DNA from: Flavobacteriales bacterium UBA1494
GTDB lineage: Bacteria; Bacteroidota; Bacteroidia; Flavobacteriales_E; Vicingaceae
Length of the DNA: 64,000 nucleotides
NCBI GenBank assembly: GCA_905182175.1
Contig: CAJJAT010000026.1
Location: 1-64,000 of the forward strand
Direction: 5' to 3'
Below, piece by piece: positions 54,977-63,733 of the stretch. A program made the position numbers and the translations under genes. The number at the start of each line of letters is the position of its first letter. Positions within the stretch are counted from its first letter, which is position 1. The notes beneath the pieces were generated by a model. It did not search any database. It saw nothing but the letters and a program-made list of their open reading frames with translations, and had not been told where the DNA came from.

Positions 54977-55856
54977 GATATTTTAAGTTTTCATCTTTAT
55001 CGTATACTCCCCAATATGCACCCACATCTCCCTCATCTCCTATCTTCCAAGCTTCATCAAAAGAAGAGAAGTAAAACACTTCCACATCGTACTCTCTACT
55101 CCAATTTTGAGTGTTGATGAAGTATTTCATAGCATTCTCGTCAGACGGATGAGCGCCATGATGACTTTGACCTTTATTGGGCCACCCGCACTCAGAAATA
55201 ATTACTTTTTTACCCTTTCCCGCTTTTACCGCTCTCCGATACATGTCTTGCATGTAAAGTATCGCATAATTAGAATGACAACCTTCCCAAAAGGGGTAGC
55301 AGTTGGCTAAAATAACATCACAAATTTCTGTAATTCTAGGACGATTTTCAAACTCATAGTAAGCGTCTACATAAGCTACGGGTATATCTTTAATTTGACC
55401 CTTAACTGATGAAATAGCATGTAACAATTCATCTTCAGTCATTTCTTGTCGATATAAAACTTCATTACCAACAGCAGCAATGTCGACAAAACCAGCTTGT
55501 GCCAATTCAATCAATTTGTTCATTTCTCTTTGATTTAGTTCCGTATCGTCACTTAACCAAGCACCCACCAACGTTTTTATCCCATATTCTTTGGCAATTA
55601 CCGGAATCATTTCATTGCCATCTGTGCAAGAAAAGGACCGAATCCAATGCACATGAGGCTGCAGAATTTTCATTCTTTTTCGGATTTGTGCCTCTGTAAT
55701 TTGAACGCCAGGCTCCTGTCCTTCCTCGTATGCGCTAAAAGCAATTCCATGAATGCCTGCCTGCCAATTATCTTTAAACAACTCAGCTAACTCTGCTGAA
55801 TCAATTGAGTTGTGCGTATTAATTAATGATAATTCTTTGTCTTTTCTATAGCTCAT
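54972..55856 (-). CDS. GH17-like glycoside hydrolase, copy 2
   Basis: The 294-residue protein is a paralogue of copy 1. The acid/base Glu is in AAVGNEVLYRQEM (about 137-149) and the nucleophile in VIISECGWPNKG (about 225-236). WAGIHGIAFSAYEEGQEPGV and DVILANCYPFWEG are further landmarks. No signal peptide. The two copies have diverged strongly outside the motifs, so they may have different sugar targets. It is the first gene of the pair, read right to left. Confidence 0.8.
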   Translation of the reverse strand: MSYRKDKELSLINTHNSIDSAELAELFKDNWQAGIHGIAFSAYEEGQEPGVQITEAQIRKRMKILQPHVHWIRSFSCTDGNEMIPVIAKEYGIKTLVGAWLSDDTELNQREMNKLIELAQAGFVDIAAVGNEVLYRQEMTEDELLHAISSVKGQIKDIPVAYVDAYYEFENRPRITEICDVILANCYPFWEGCHSNYAILYMQDMYRRAVKAGKGKKVIISECGWPNKGQSHHGAHPSDENAMKYFINTQNWSREYDVEVFYFSSFDEAWKIGDEGDVGAYWGVYDKDENLKYQ

Positions 55857-56029
55857 CGTATTTCTAACTAACTTCGTGCTAAAATGAGCAACTTCGTGTT
55901 TAATGTACTATAAGTTATCTCGATTACCCACATTTAACCTGATAAAGGTGAGAACTATTTTAAAACACGTCCCCCAAAAGGAGCTATTTATCATAGAATC
56001 TAGCGTAAACCACTGAAGATTTTGTAAAA
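55857..56029. other. Short intergenic region
   Basis: No open frame or strong hairpin. It should hold the GH17 promoter. The plus-strand desaturase fragment begins at its right edge. Confidence 0.4.
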
Positions 56030-56458
56030 AAATAGACCCCGTACAAACCAGTATTTAAAGCCATCCAACTTATTCCATCTGAAGGAAAAGAGGTTGGAAT
56101 TGCATTAAAAAAGAGAGTTAACGCATGCTTTAAGTCCAATAAAATATCCAAAACAGTTGATTATCAAATACGGATCAAGATGGTTGTTCTCCCTTTACTC
56201 TATCTCGTTACATTTGCATTAATGATGAGCAATTGGTTTTCGTCTAATTTTCTCGCTTTATATGACTTATGGATGTTAACGGAGATTGATATTGGTATTG
56301 ATAGCTTAATTCTAACTTCTGTCTTTCAGTCTACATATGTTGTAGCATCTTCTGATTTTCAATTTCTTAACGATGAAAACTTCGTTGATGGAGATTTTAC
56401 GATGCATCAACTACTAACCAAATTGAATTCCAAAAACAACCCCATGCGTTCCCGATGA
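56030..56458 (+). pseudogene. Acyl-CoA desaturase fragment with an internal deletion
   Basis: One open frame without a start reads KPVFKAIQLIPSEGKEVGIA, RVNACFKSNKISK, then a double membrane segment MVVLPLLYLVTFALMMSNWF. This matches the N-terminus of membrane fatty-acid desaturases. It then jumps to STYVVASSDFQF, GDFTMHQLLTKL and SKNNPM, which resembles the C-terminal segment between HV.eT.F and ..HQL.tt.nfs.k. The three histidine boxes that bind the di-iron centre should lie between and are missing. The gene is an internally deleted pseudogene. Confidence 0.6.
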
Positions 56459-56575
56459 GTTTGGTGTTAATTATGAAAAAATTGTTTCGTACAAATAACC
56501 GAGCGAATACTTTCCTTCTATAACATAACTTATTGAACTAGACACCCTAACTTTATGTCTGTAATCTACTATTAG

Positions 56576-56820
56576 TCAAAGTTTCTCATCGTAAATCCCT
56601 GTAATTGCTCCTTCATATTGCACGGGCAAACCAAAGGTTGAACGCATCATAGCACATGGCTCAATGGCAAAATTACTGTTCTTAAAATCATATAGATCCG
56701 ACAGGCGCAGTAAATATTGCTGCACCACATTGACGTTTAAATTTTGAATAGACCAATATTTTTCAACTCTATCAAAAGATTTGCCACAACCTTTACAACG
56801 ATAAACTTCGTTTCTTTTTC
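56576..56820 (-). pseudogene. Open fragment with a Cx2C ribbon, family unknown
   Basis: On minus the frame from 56820 to 56576 has no start and reads KRNEVYRCKGCGKSFDRVEK, YWSIQNLNVNVVQQYLLRLS, then FAIEPCAMMRSTFGLPVQYE and a stop. The YRCKGCGKSFD looks like half of a zinc ribbon. I do not recognise the family. The lack of a start and of the second Cx2C suggests a broken gene. Confidence 0.45.
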
Positions 56821-56919
56821 AAAGCCATACTTTTCAGAGTAATTATTACACTATTCAGCAATGAGTTAAAGATAAAAAAGAGTAGATTATTCTAGAAGTA
56901 TTTAAAACATTCAATTCTC

Positions 56920-57160
56920 TAGGTGTGCAATTTGTGTGCAAAATTGTAATACAAAAAAGCCAACACATTGTAAACCTCCAGTATTTGCTTTTATTTCGTC
57001 CGGGAGTCACAGGATGACCTTGCCTTCGGTCGGCGATCCTGTACGGGGAAATTCAACAGAAGCCTCTTATCTTACGATAGAAAGCTTTTATTGTCGGGGT
57101 GGCAGGATGACCTACCTTTCAGTCGGTGATCCTGAAATGAAATTTTGAGACAATCGAAGA
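56920..57160. repeat. Two tRNA-3'-end-like repeat units
   Basis: Two units share tttta-t-(t/c)gtc-ggg-gt-(g)-cAGGATGACC and a second half GGTCGG.GATCCTG: unit 1 at about 56990-57050, unit 2 at about 57090-57137. Each contains an inverted repeat AGGATGACC ... GGTCGG-GATCCT. The gtcggggtggcaggat part is what a minus-strand tRNA 3' end looks like in this phylum, where ttcgaacc would come next. Here it is interrupted by the palindromic insert. Confidence 0.5.
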
Positions 57161-57230
57161 CTTTTCGCTTCGCTCAATGGGCTTTTTTTATTGAATCTTC
57201 ACTCTGAAGCAAGCTTCAATTTGTTCCAAT

Positions 57231-57300
57231 AAAAAAAGCCCTGCACAATGTGCAAGGCTTCTTAGTCGGGGTGGCAGTCGAAAGTTCGAACTTTTTTGAA
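57231..57300 (-). repeat. Remnant of a tRNA 3' end with its terminator
   Basis: Read on minus, gttcgaac, gactgccaccccgac and then a terminator (gccttgcacattgtgcagggc, T7) resemble the end of a Bacteroidota tRNA gene such as tRNA-Pro. The T-arm is not foldable as a tRNA: AAAGTTCGAACTTT (57281-57294) is a 14-bp palindrome in place of the normal arm. The 5' half of the tRNA is absent. It looks like a relic of a tRNA gene or an old att site. Confidence 0.45.
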
Positions 57301-57783
57301 GGAAGGGCTAGAGTTGGTAAATACAGTAAAGCTTCTATGTCAACAATCTATAAAAGTAAGTTTATGCCTACCAGACAAACAGAAATGAAATGTGCTTAGT
57401 AATTAAATAATGGCTTATACCGATTGTTTAATAAAATGTCCCATACTCAGTCCCTATTGCATTCTGTTCCCCCTGCATTCATTTCGAGGTTTTATAATAG
57501 CACAGAATTAACCACTTCAGCAACACTCAGCGAATCGTTGTGTTAGCTGTTAACACCAATTCTGATTTTAAATTCCGCATATCGTTTAAGCCACTATATT
57601 TTAAAATCTAGAACTCGTAAGCGCCGAACAGTAAGATAACGTGCAAAGTTAATACTGAGCTTGTCTATAGTGAAGAATAAGTATGCGACAATAGATTACT
57701 AAATCGGTATAAATACCTTCATTCATTTATGTTGTCAATATTTTAACCGGTAACGTTAGGTTTATTTAAAGTTCTTAGTAATT
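57301..57783. other. Intergenic region left of the TonB receptor
   Basis: About 480 AT-rich bases hold no gene or hairpin that I recognise. Its right end leads into the operator-like site and the receptor promoter. Confidence 0.4.
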
Positions 57784-57800
57784 TCGCAACTTAGTCGCAT
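57784..57800 (+). promoter_or_regulatory. Candidate Fur/Zur-type operator upstream of the receptor
   Basis: TCGCAACTTAGTCGCAT matches the perfect operator at 61593-61609 (TTGCAACTTGGTTGCAA) in 13 of 17 positions, including GCAACTT and the G.CGCA/TTGCA side. It ends about 86 bases before the ATG of the TonB receptor, a position where it could block transcription. Confidence 0.6.
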
Positions 57801-57886
57801 TAGTAATACAGTTAGTCTAAATTAAAAAAAAATAATTTTGATTAACACATAAATGCTACATCAAAAGATTACAATTCAATTTATTA

Positions 57887-60304
57887 ATGAAACAAATTTT
57901 TACACTATTCTGTCTTTTGCTCATATGGCTTGTTCCGCTTGTTGCCCAAGTAGATAGTTGTAATTTTTCGATTAGTGGAACTGTGTTAGACGCAAAAACT
58001 AAGGAACCGGTACCTTATGCTTCAATTAAATTGTTCGGCGAGGAAAAGTTTACAACGACTAACATTAAAGGAGAATATACTTTTAAAAGTTTGTGTACTG
58101 ACGATAATACCCTTATCATTTCTTGTATCGGTTATTCTGAATCTATTTGCAATCATCATCATGAACATGGCAGATCTCCACATTTTTATTTGACGCAAAA
58201 GGTACATCAGATAGAATCGGTTTTGATTGAGGCTGAGGAAATAAAAGAAGAGGGAACCCAATCTATTGCTCAGGTTACCATCAGTAAAGAAATGCTAACA
58301 CAAAATCCGTCGCAATCATTAGCTGCTTCTGTGGCAAGTGTTGATGGTGTTAGCTTCATTTCTACAGGCTCTAATGTGCAATTACCTATAATTCATGGGT
58401 TATATGGTAATAGAGTTTTGATAGTAAACAATGGCATAAAGCACGGTTTTCAGAACTGGAATAGAGACCATGCCCCAGAAATTGATGTTTCTTCTGCAAA
58501 TTCAATTACAGTATTAAAAGGTGCAGCTGGTGTTCGCTTTGGTCCTGAGGCTTTAGGTGGTGCTATAATTATTGAATCTAACCCCTTGTACCGCAGGGAG
58601 CCATTTTACTTAAACATGGGAACCTCTTACGAAACCAATGGACAAGGACTTTCCTCAAATTTAGAGTTAGGCCAAGGTTTTAAAAATTGGAGTTATTTTT
58701 TGAATGGTAATTACACCAAAATTGGAGACCGCCAAAGCGCTGAATACAACTTAACCAATTCAGGCAAAGAGGAAAAATCATTTGGTTTTGGAACTCGCTA
58801 TCATTTAAAGAATTTCGATGTAAAGGTTTATTACAGTTTTGTTGACCAGAACCTCGCCCTGCTGCGGTCTTCCATAGCAGAAAGCGGAAACTCTTTTGTG
58901 AGAGCGATTAACTCCGATGAGCCCATAATTATAAATCCTTTCTCCTATGAAATTAATGAACCAAATCAGCTTACTCAACATCATTTTGGTAAAGTGGAAA
59001 TGAATTGGTGGTATTCAGAAAAAGCTAAATTAACTTTTCGTGCCGGAAGGCAGCTTAACTTTAGAGAAGAATATGATGTAAGAAGAAATGCAGATAAACC
59101 AATTATTGATTTAGACTTAATTACATCAGATTATCAGCTTGAATGGAAACACTCAGGTTGGTTTAAATCGGATGGATTAATAGGGCTGCAATACTTTAGT
59201 CAAAAAAACAGAAATAATCCCGGTACAGGAACTACAGCTTTTATTCCAAACTATGATACAAAAAGGTTAAGTGCTTTTTTAATTGAAAGTAAAAAAATAG
59301 GAACGAATACGTTAGAATTAGGGTTTAGAGTTGATTTTGAAAACAACTTTATTACAGGCCGCGAAACCTCTCAAGCTATCTTTAGCGATGAATATAGTTT
59401 CAATAACATAACGGCTTCTGTTGGCTATGTGAAAGAAATTTCTGAAACAATCTCTTTTAGAACTAACTTAGGAACAGCATGGAGAGCACCTAACATGGCA
59501 GAGCTTTATAGCTTTGGTCAGCATGGTTTTAAAAGTTCTTTTGGCTTGTTGCGGTATTACACAAATAATGAAGGAAGACTAAGAACCAATCGTATAATTG
59601 AGTTTACCGATAGCGGAGTAGAAGCAGAAAAAGGCTACAAGTTTATTAATGAATTAAAAGTAAACAACGATAAAAACCGTCACGCCATAACACTTTACTC
59701 CCATTACATTGAAAATTATATTTTTGACAGACCTTTAGCGGTTATTGGAACGATAAGAGGACCAATGCCCGTATTTATATTCGACCAAGCAGATGCCTTA
59801 TTCGCCGGTGTAGATTACAATTGGGAAAGGCAAGTTTCGGAACAGTTGTTAGGAACTTTTGGTTTTAGTTATTTATGGTCGAGAAACATTGCAGAAAATG
59901 AACCACTCATAAATCAACCCTCTATGCAGGTTAATTATGAACTAAGTTGGAATCAACCCAATTTTTGGAAATTTGAATCTTCGAAATTATCCCTTAAACC
60001 TACTTATACTTTTAGACAATTTCAAGCACCAAAAACAGTATCTCCGGAAAGTTTAATAAACGGCTCTGAAACGGTTACCCAAGAATCTGAAATTTTCGAT
60101 TTTACAGATGCGCCAAATGGTTATTTTATATTAAACCTTGCGTGGCGGTTTAAATGGGAAAATTTTGGAGGAAGTATTACTGTCGAGAATTTCCTTAACA
60201 ACTCCTATCGAGATTATTTGAATGAAATGAGGTATTTCGCCGATGAACTTGGAAGAAATATACGTTTTACAATAAACTATCAATTTAAAGCAAAAAAAAG
60301 TTAA
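57887..60304 (+). CDS. TonB-dependent receptor, candidate zinc or metal receptor
   Basis: The 805-residue outer-membrane receptor has a signal peptide (1-20). A carboxypeptidase-regulatory-like domain (about 25-115) includes GTVLDAKTKEPVPYASIKLFG. That domain ends in a His-rich loop NHHHEHGRSPH (89-99), unusual and a possible metal-binding site. The plug (about 125-240) has the TonB box-like start and NSITVLKGAAGVRFGPEALGG. The rest is the 22-strand barrel, ending in an aromatic residue pattern (FTINYQF). The gene is followed by a lipoprotein and a Fur-family regulator. A Zur-type operator-like site precedes it. I infer zinc uptake. Confidence 0.88.
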   Translation: MKQIFTLFCLLLIWLVPLVAQVDSCNFSISGTVLDAKTKEPVPYASIKLFGEEKFTTTNIKGEYTFKSLCTDDNTLIISCIGYSESICNHHHEHGRSPHFYLTQKVHQIESVLIEAEEIKEEGTQSIAQVTISKEMLTQNPSQSLAASVASVDGVSFISTGSNVQLPIIHGLYGNRVLIVNNGIKHGFQNWNRDHAPEIDVSSANSITVLKGAAGVRFGPEALGGAIIIESNPLYRREPFYLNMGTSYETNGQGLSSNLELGQGFKNWSYFLNGNYTKIGDRQSAEYNLTNSGKEEKSFGFGTRYHLKNFDVKVYYSFVDQNLALLRSSIAESGNSFVRAINSDEPIIINPFSYEINEPNQLTQHHFGKVEMNWWYSEKAKLTFRAGRQLNFREEYDVRRNADKPIIDLDLITSDYQLEWKHSGWFKSDGLIGLQYFSQKNRNNPGTGTTAFIPNYDTKRLSAFLIESKKIGTNTLELGFRVDFENNFITGRETSQAIFSDEYSFNNITASVGYVKEISETISFRTNLGTAWRAPNMAELYSFGQHGFKSSFGLLRYYTNNEGRLRTNRIIEFTDSGVEAEKGYKFINELKVNNDKNRHAITLYSHYIENYIFDRPLAVIGTIRGPMPVFIFDQADALFAGVDYNWERQVSEQLLGTFGFSYLWSRNIAENEPLINQPSMQVNYELSWNQPNFWKFESSKLSLKPTYTFRQFQAPKTVSPESLINGSETVTQESEIFDFTDAPNGYFILNLAWRFKWENFGGSITVENFLNNSYRDYLNEMRYFADELGRNIRFTINYQFKAKKS

Positions 60305-60414
60305 CATGAAAATAATAGCAAAAAGAATACTTACCACCAGAGCGCCGTAAAGAACTTAATTTTTAAAACAAATTTTACCAATTAAATAATTACACATTCA
60401 AAACAAATAACAAG

Positions 60415-61062
60415 ATGAACAAATTTAGAAAATATAGCCTATTGGTTATCTTAATTACAGCTGCATCATTAACTGGCTGTAAAGACGATGATGACGATGT
60501 AACACCTGCAGTAACAGCTCCACCAATGGAAAATGAAGAGGAAGTAATTACAGATGTAAAACTAATTTTTACCAATAGTGCTGACGCAAATGATATTGTT
60601 GAAGCAAGAGCACAAGATCCTGACGGAGAAGGAGTGCAGGAATTGGCAATTTTAGATACAATTAAGTTAGATGTGAGCAAAACGTACGTATTAACTTATG
60701 AAATATTGAACGCTTTAGATGCGAATGATGTTGAAAACATTGGCGATGAAATAAAAGAGGAAGATGACGAACATCAAATCTTTTACAGCTTTAGCAACAA
60801 TGCTTTTGCAAATCCTACAGGAAATGGAAACATTGATAATGCAGCAGATGCTGTAAATTACAATGATGAAGATTCAGAAGCGCAAGATGGTTCGGGTAAT
60901 CCTGTTGGTTTATCTACCACTTGGACAACTTCTGCAACGCAGTTGAACGGTGGTAATTTTACAGTTAGGTTACAACATCAACCAGATGTAAAAACATCAA
61001 GTTCAGGATCTAACGATGGAGATACAGATTTTGAATTACCTTTTGTATTGTCTATTCAGTAG
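60415..61062 (+). CDS. Acidic lipoprotein partner of the TonB receptor
   Basis: The 215-residue protein has a lipoprotein signal with the lipobox LTGC (C22) followed by KDDDDD. The mature part is acidic and rich in Asp, Asn and Thr, with VKLIFTNSADANDIVEARAQ and DPDGEGVQELAILDTIKLDV. It ends VRLQHQPDVKT and DFELPFVLSIQ. I do not recognise a named family. It follows the receptor by 110 bases on the same strand. It should be anchored on the outer membrane and could bind the substrate before the receptor. A terminator follows. Confidence 0.7.
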   Translation: MNKFRKYSLLVILITAASLTGCKDDDDDVTPAVTAPPMENEEEVITDVKLIFTNSADANDIVEARAQDPDGEGVQELAILDTIKLDVSKTYVLTYEILNALDANDVENIGDEIKEEDDEHQIFYSFSNNAFANPTGNGNIDNAADAVNYNDEDSEAQDGSGNPVGLSTTWTTSATQLNGGNFTVRLQHQPDVKTSSSGSNDGDTDFELPFVLSIQ

Positions 61063-61085
61063 AACCAATTGTTTTATTAATAATG

Positions 61086-61116
61086 AAGCCCATTTCTTAC
61101 GGAATGGGCTTTTTTA
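61086..61116 (+). terminator. Rho-independent terminator after the receptor operon
   Basis: aagcccatt (61086-61094) pairs with aatgggctt (61103-61111) and is followed by a T-run. It lies 24 bases after the lipoprotein stop and before the convergent Fur-family gene, and may work in both directions. Confidence 0.85.
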
Positions 61117-61161
61117 GTTTTAAAACATTATTATTAAGAGCATATGAAAAATTGCAGATTC

Positions 61162-61542
61162 TTAGTTTAGACAAGTTTCACACTTTCCTAACAACAAAAC
61201 TTGTGCGAGCTGAATTTGGTGTTTACTTATTTTGGGGATTTTAATTTCTTCAGTTAAACACTCTACCTTACCGCATCCGTTGCATTGAAAGTGCGGATGA
61301 ATGTCTATGTGATTTTCTGAGGAGCAATCTTGACACTTTGCATACCATTTTAATCCATTTTTACCGATGAAAGAGTGCAGTTTTCCGCTCTCTTCCATTC
61401 GGTCTAATATTCGATATACCGTACTTTTATTCATAGCAACTTTTAGGTGCTTAACTAAATAAACTACAGAAAGTGCATCTCTGCTCTCTTCAAATTGTTC
61501 CCATAAAAGTTTTACTGTAGCTGTTTGTCGCTTAATTGCCAT
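61162..61542 (-). CDS. Fur-family regulator, Zur-like
   Basis: The 126-residue metalloregulator has the Fur winged helix (about 1-80, with LSVVYLVKHLKVAMNKSTVYRILDRMEESGKLHSF) and a dimerisation domain. The structural zinc site is CNGC (C87, C90) and CETC (C121, C124). HPHFQCNGC includes the His cluster common to Fur/Zur. It is a little shorter than Fur of Proteobacteria. The gene is divergent from the ABC operon and separated from it by 76 bases that hold a perfect 7-3-7 operator. Zur rather than Fur is my inference from the neighbours and the operator shape. Confidence 0.85.
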   Translation of the reverse strand: MAIKRQTATVKLLWEQFEESRDALSVVYLVKHLKVAMNKSTVYRILDRMEESGKLHSFIGKNGLKWYAKCQDCSSENHIDIHPHFQCNGCGKVECLTEEIKIPKISKHQIQLAQVLLLGKCETCLN

Positions 61543-61592
61543 TGTACAAAAATAATAGAACTCGGTTGCATTAACAAGACTTTTTTTTATAT

Positions 61593-61609
61593 TTGCAACT
61601 TGGTTGCAA
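61593..61609. promoter_or_regulatory. Perfect Fur/Zur-type operator in a divergent promoter
   Basis: TTGCAAC-TTG-GTTGCAA is a perfect 7-3-7 inverted repeat that ends 9 bases before the ABC ATPase ATG. A second half-site GGTTGCA lies at 61564-61570, nearer the regulator start. The site could control both divergent genes. A related site lies at 57784-57800 before the TonB receptor. Confidence 0.8.
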
Positions 61610-61618
61610 TAGTAAGAT

Positions 61619-62320
61619 ATGATTGAATTAAAAAATGCTAGTAAGTCTTTTAAAGCCCATAAAGCTATAGATAAGTTGACTTTGAAAGTTGCCTCAGGTG
61701 AAATTTTTGGCTTGTTGGGATCTAATGGTGCTGGGAAGTCAACAGCAATAAATTTATTGTTGGGTATTTTAAAGTTAGATGAAGGTGTTATTTCTGTAAA
61801 TCAATTAGATATTACGAAAAATAGCAATAAAACACGAAGTATTATTGGCTATATTCCTGAAAATGTGAATTTATATCCTTATTTAACAGGATTAGAAAAC
61901 TTGGATTACTTCTGCCTATTAGCGGGCTTAAGGTACAGTAAAACTGAATTAAATTCTTTTTTAGGTCATTGCGGATTGCAAAAGAATAACGCAGATAAAA
62001 GAGTAAAAACTTACTCTAAGGGCATGCGTCAAAAAGTAGGTATTGCAATAGCGTATGCCAAAAAAGCAAAAGTGTATTTACTAGATGAACCTGCTAGCGG
62101 TTTAGACCCATTAGCAAGCAATGAACTTTCAAAATTGCTAATAGAATTGGCAAGTGAAGGAGCTTGTATTTTAATGGCTACTCATGACCTTTTCAGAGCT
62201 AGAGAAGTTTGCAACCGTATCGGCATCTTAAAAAATGGCAAATTGTTAAGGGAATTGAGTAGTGAATCAGTGACGGCGACCGAACTAGAGCAATTGTATC
62301 TAACATATATGCAAAACTAA
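61619..62320 (+). CDS. ABC transporter ATP-binding protein (NosF/CcmA-like)
   Basis: The 233-residue ATPase has Walker A GSNGAGKST (34-42), the Q-loop in IGYIPENVNLY, signature YSKGMRQKVG (about 132-141), and Walker B LLDEPASGLDPLA with H-loop ATHD. This short single-domain ATPase is like those that serve ABC-2-type permeases. It starts 9 bases right of the operator and lies 6 bases before the permease gene. It is the first gene of the divergent operon. Confidence 0.93.
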   Translation: MIELKNASKSFKAHKAIDKLTLKVASGEIFGLLGSNGAGKSTAINLLLGILKLDEGVISVNQLDITKNSNKTRSIIGYIPENVNLYPYLTGLENLDYFCLLAGLRYSKTELNSFLGHCGLQKNNADKRVKTYSKGMRQKVGIAIAYAKKAKVYLLDEPASGLDPLASNELSKLLIELASEGACILMATHDLFRAREVCNRIGILKNGKLLRELSSESVTATELEQLYLTYMQN

Positions 62321-62326
62321 GCTGAT

Positions 62327-63733
62327 ATGCGTTCAATTTTTATCAATGAATGGCGGCTTCTTTTAAGAAGTAAAGTGCTACTAAGTATAGGCCTTTGTTT
62401 TATACTTACTCTAATCGCTTCAGTATGGATTAGTCACAAGCAGGTTTCACTAGAAAAGACTGCTCAAGACGAAGCAAAACAACATTTGAGAGCACAATGG
62501 GAAAACATTGAAGAGATGAATCCACATAGTGCAGCCCATTATGGCACTTATGTTTTCAAGACTTCTTCCATATTAAGTAGCCTAGATAATGGGGTAAATA
62601 ATGTTACAGGTAGAATGATTCGTGTAGAAGGTCATGTGCAGAATGAAATGGTTCATTCTGAAGCATCTCAAATGGTCTTTGTATCAAAATTTGGTAAGTT
62701 AAGAGCTTCCATCTTCTTGCAATATATCATTCCACTACTGCTAATTTTTCTTGCATTTTATAGCATTTACAGCGAAAAACAGAGTGGTCGGTTAAAGTTG
62801 CTGCTACTACAGAGTAATAGCCTAAAACGCTTACTCTGGACAAAAACTCTGTCGGTATGCTCGGTTGGTCTGCTATTACTTGCTTTTGTAGTATTAATTT
62901 TTGGGATTTTGAATGTTCAGAGTTTTGATGAAGAGATATTAAAAAGACTAACTCTTTTTATAGGTGCTTATCTTTTCTACTACTTCATTGTTAGCGGATT
63001 TACAGTTTATTTAACTGCCCGTTTTAAAAATGCGACGCTTGCGTTAACTTTTATGCTAGGCATTTGGATGTTTTGGACCATATTTCTTCCGAATGTACTG
63101 ATGAGTAGTGCAGAGAAATTACATCCACTGCCAAGTCGGAATAAGCTAGCTACCGATATGAAAGAAGACAGAGCGAAAGGAATTGATGGACATAACCCCA
63201 CAGATGAGCGAGCTATAGTTTTAAAAGAAGAAGTATTAGCGAAGTACGGAGTTGATAGTTTATCACAACTTCCTATCAATTTCGATGGTATTCGTATGCA
63301 AGCAGACGAAGATTATGGAAACCAAGTGTGGGACAAACATTTTGGGGGAGTTATTACCAAGCTTCAATTGCAGAAGAAAAGCCTTCAACGGGGTGGAATA
63401 ATAAATCCTTTTATTTCCTTACAAAACCTTAGCATGGGTTTCGCTGCCTCAGATAATTATCATCATCAAATTTTCTTAGAGCAAGTAGAATATTACCGCA
63501 GAAAATTAATTCAATCCTTGAACATTGAACATGCTCATGGCGGCTCAAAAACCGGGGATTGGGGTTGGAAAGCTAAAAACTCTTTCTTCAAGGGAATACC
63601 TGATTTTGATTACCAATTGGAAAAGATAAAGGCTGTTATCAGAACTTACATTTTGGATGTAGCTTGTCTTCTAATGTGGACTGTTTTAATATTCGGCTTA
63701 TTGTCGTTCAATTCTAAAAAAATAGAACTTTAA
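62327..63733 (+). CDS. ABC-2-type permease with DUF3526-like region
   Basis: The 468-residue permease has an N-terminal helix (about 14-34), a large extracytoplasmic domain, and central helices at about 130-150, 172-190, 204-224 and 235-258 (IFLQYIIPLLLIFLAFYSIY, VGLLLLAFVVLIFGIL). A second large soluble part follows, and a last helix (ILDVACLLMWTVLIFGLLSF). The soluble region has LHPLPSRNKLATDMKEDRAKG and a His-rich stretch (DNYHHQIF, EHAHGG). Permeases of this DUF3526 type are found next to metal or nitrous-oxide genes. Its stop overlaps the ATG of the next gene (TAATG). Confidence 0.85.
   Translation: MRSIFINEWRLLLRSKVLLSIGLCFILTLIASVWISHKQVSLEKTAQDEAKQHLRAQWENIEEMNPHSAAHYGTYVFKTSSILSSLDNGVNNVTGRMIRVEGHVQNEMVHSEASQMVFVSKFGKLRASIFLQYIIPLLLIFLAFYSIYSEKQSGRLKLLLLQSNSLKRLLWTKTLSVCSVGLLLLAFVVLIFGILNVQSFDEEILKRLTLFIGAYLFYYFIVSGFTVYLTARFKNATLALTFMLGIWMFWTIFLPNVLMSSAEKLHPLPSRNKLATDMKEDRAKGIDGHNPTDERAIVLKEEVLAKYGVDSLSQLPINFDGIRMQADEDYGNQVWDKHFGGVITKLQLQKKSLQRGGIINPFISLQNLSMGFAASDNYHHQIFLEQVEYYRRKLIQSLNIEHAHGGSKTGDWGWKAKNSFFKGIPDFDYQLEKIKAVIRTYILDVACLLMWTVLIFGLLSFNSKKIEL

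Noticed and set aside
56180-56458. Real 92-residue membrane gene
   Set aside because: The frame extends upstream without a start and matches two separated ends of a desaturase, so it is an internally deleted fragment.
57231-57300. Intact tRNA gene
   Set aside because: Only a 3'-end-like part is visible; the T-arm is replaced by a palindrome and the 5' half is missing.
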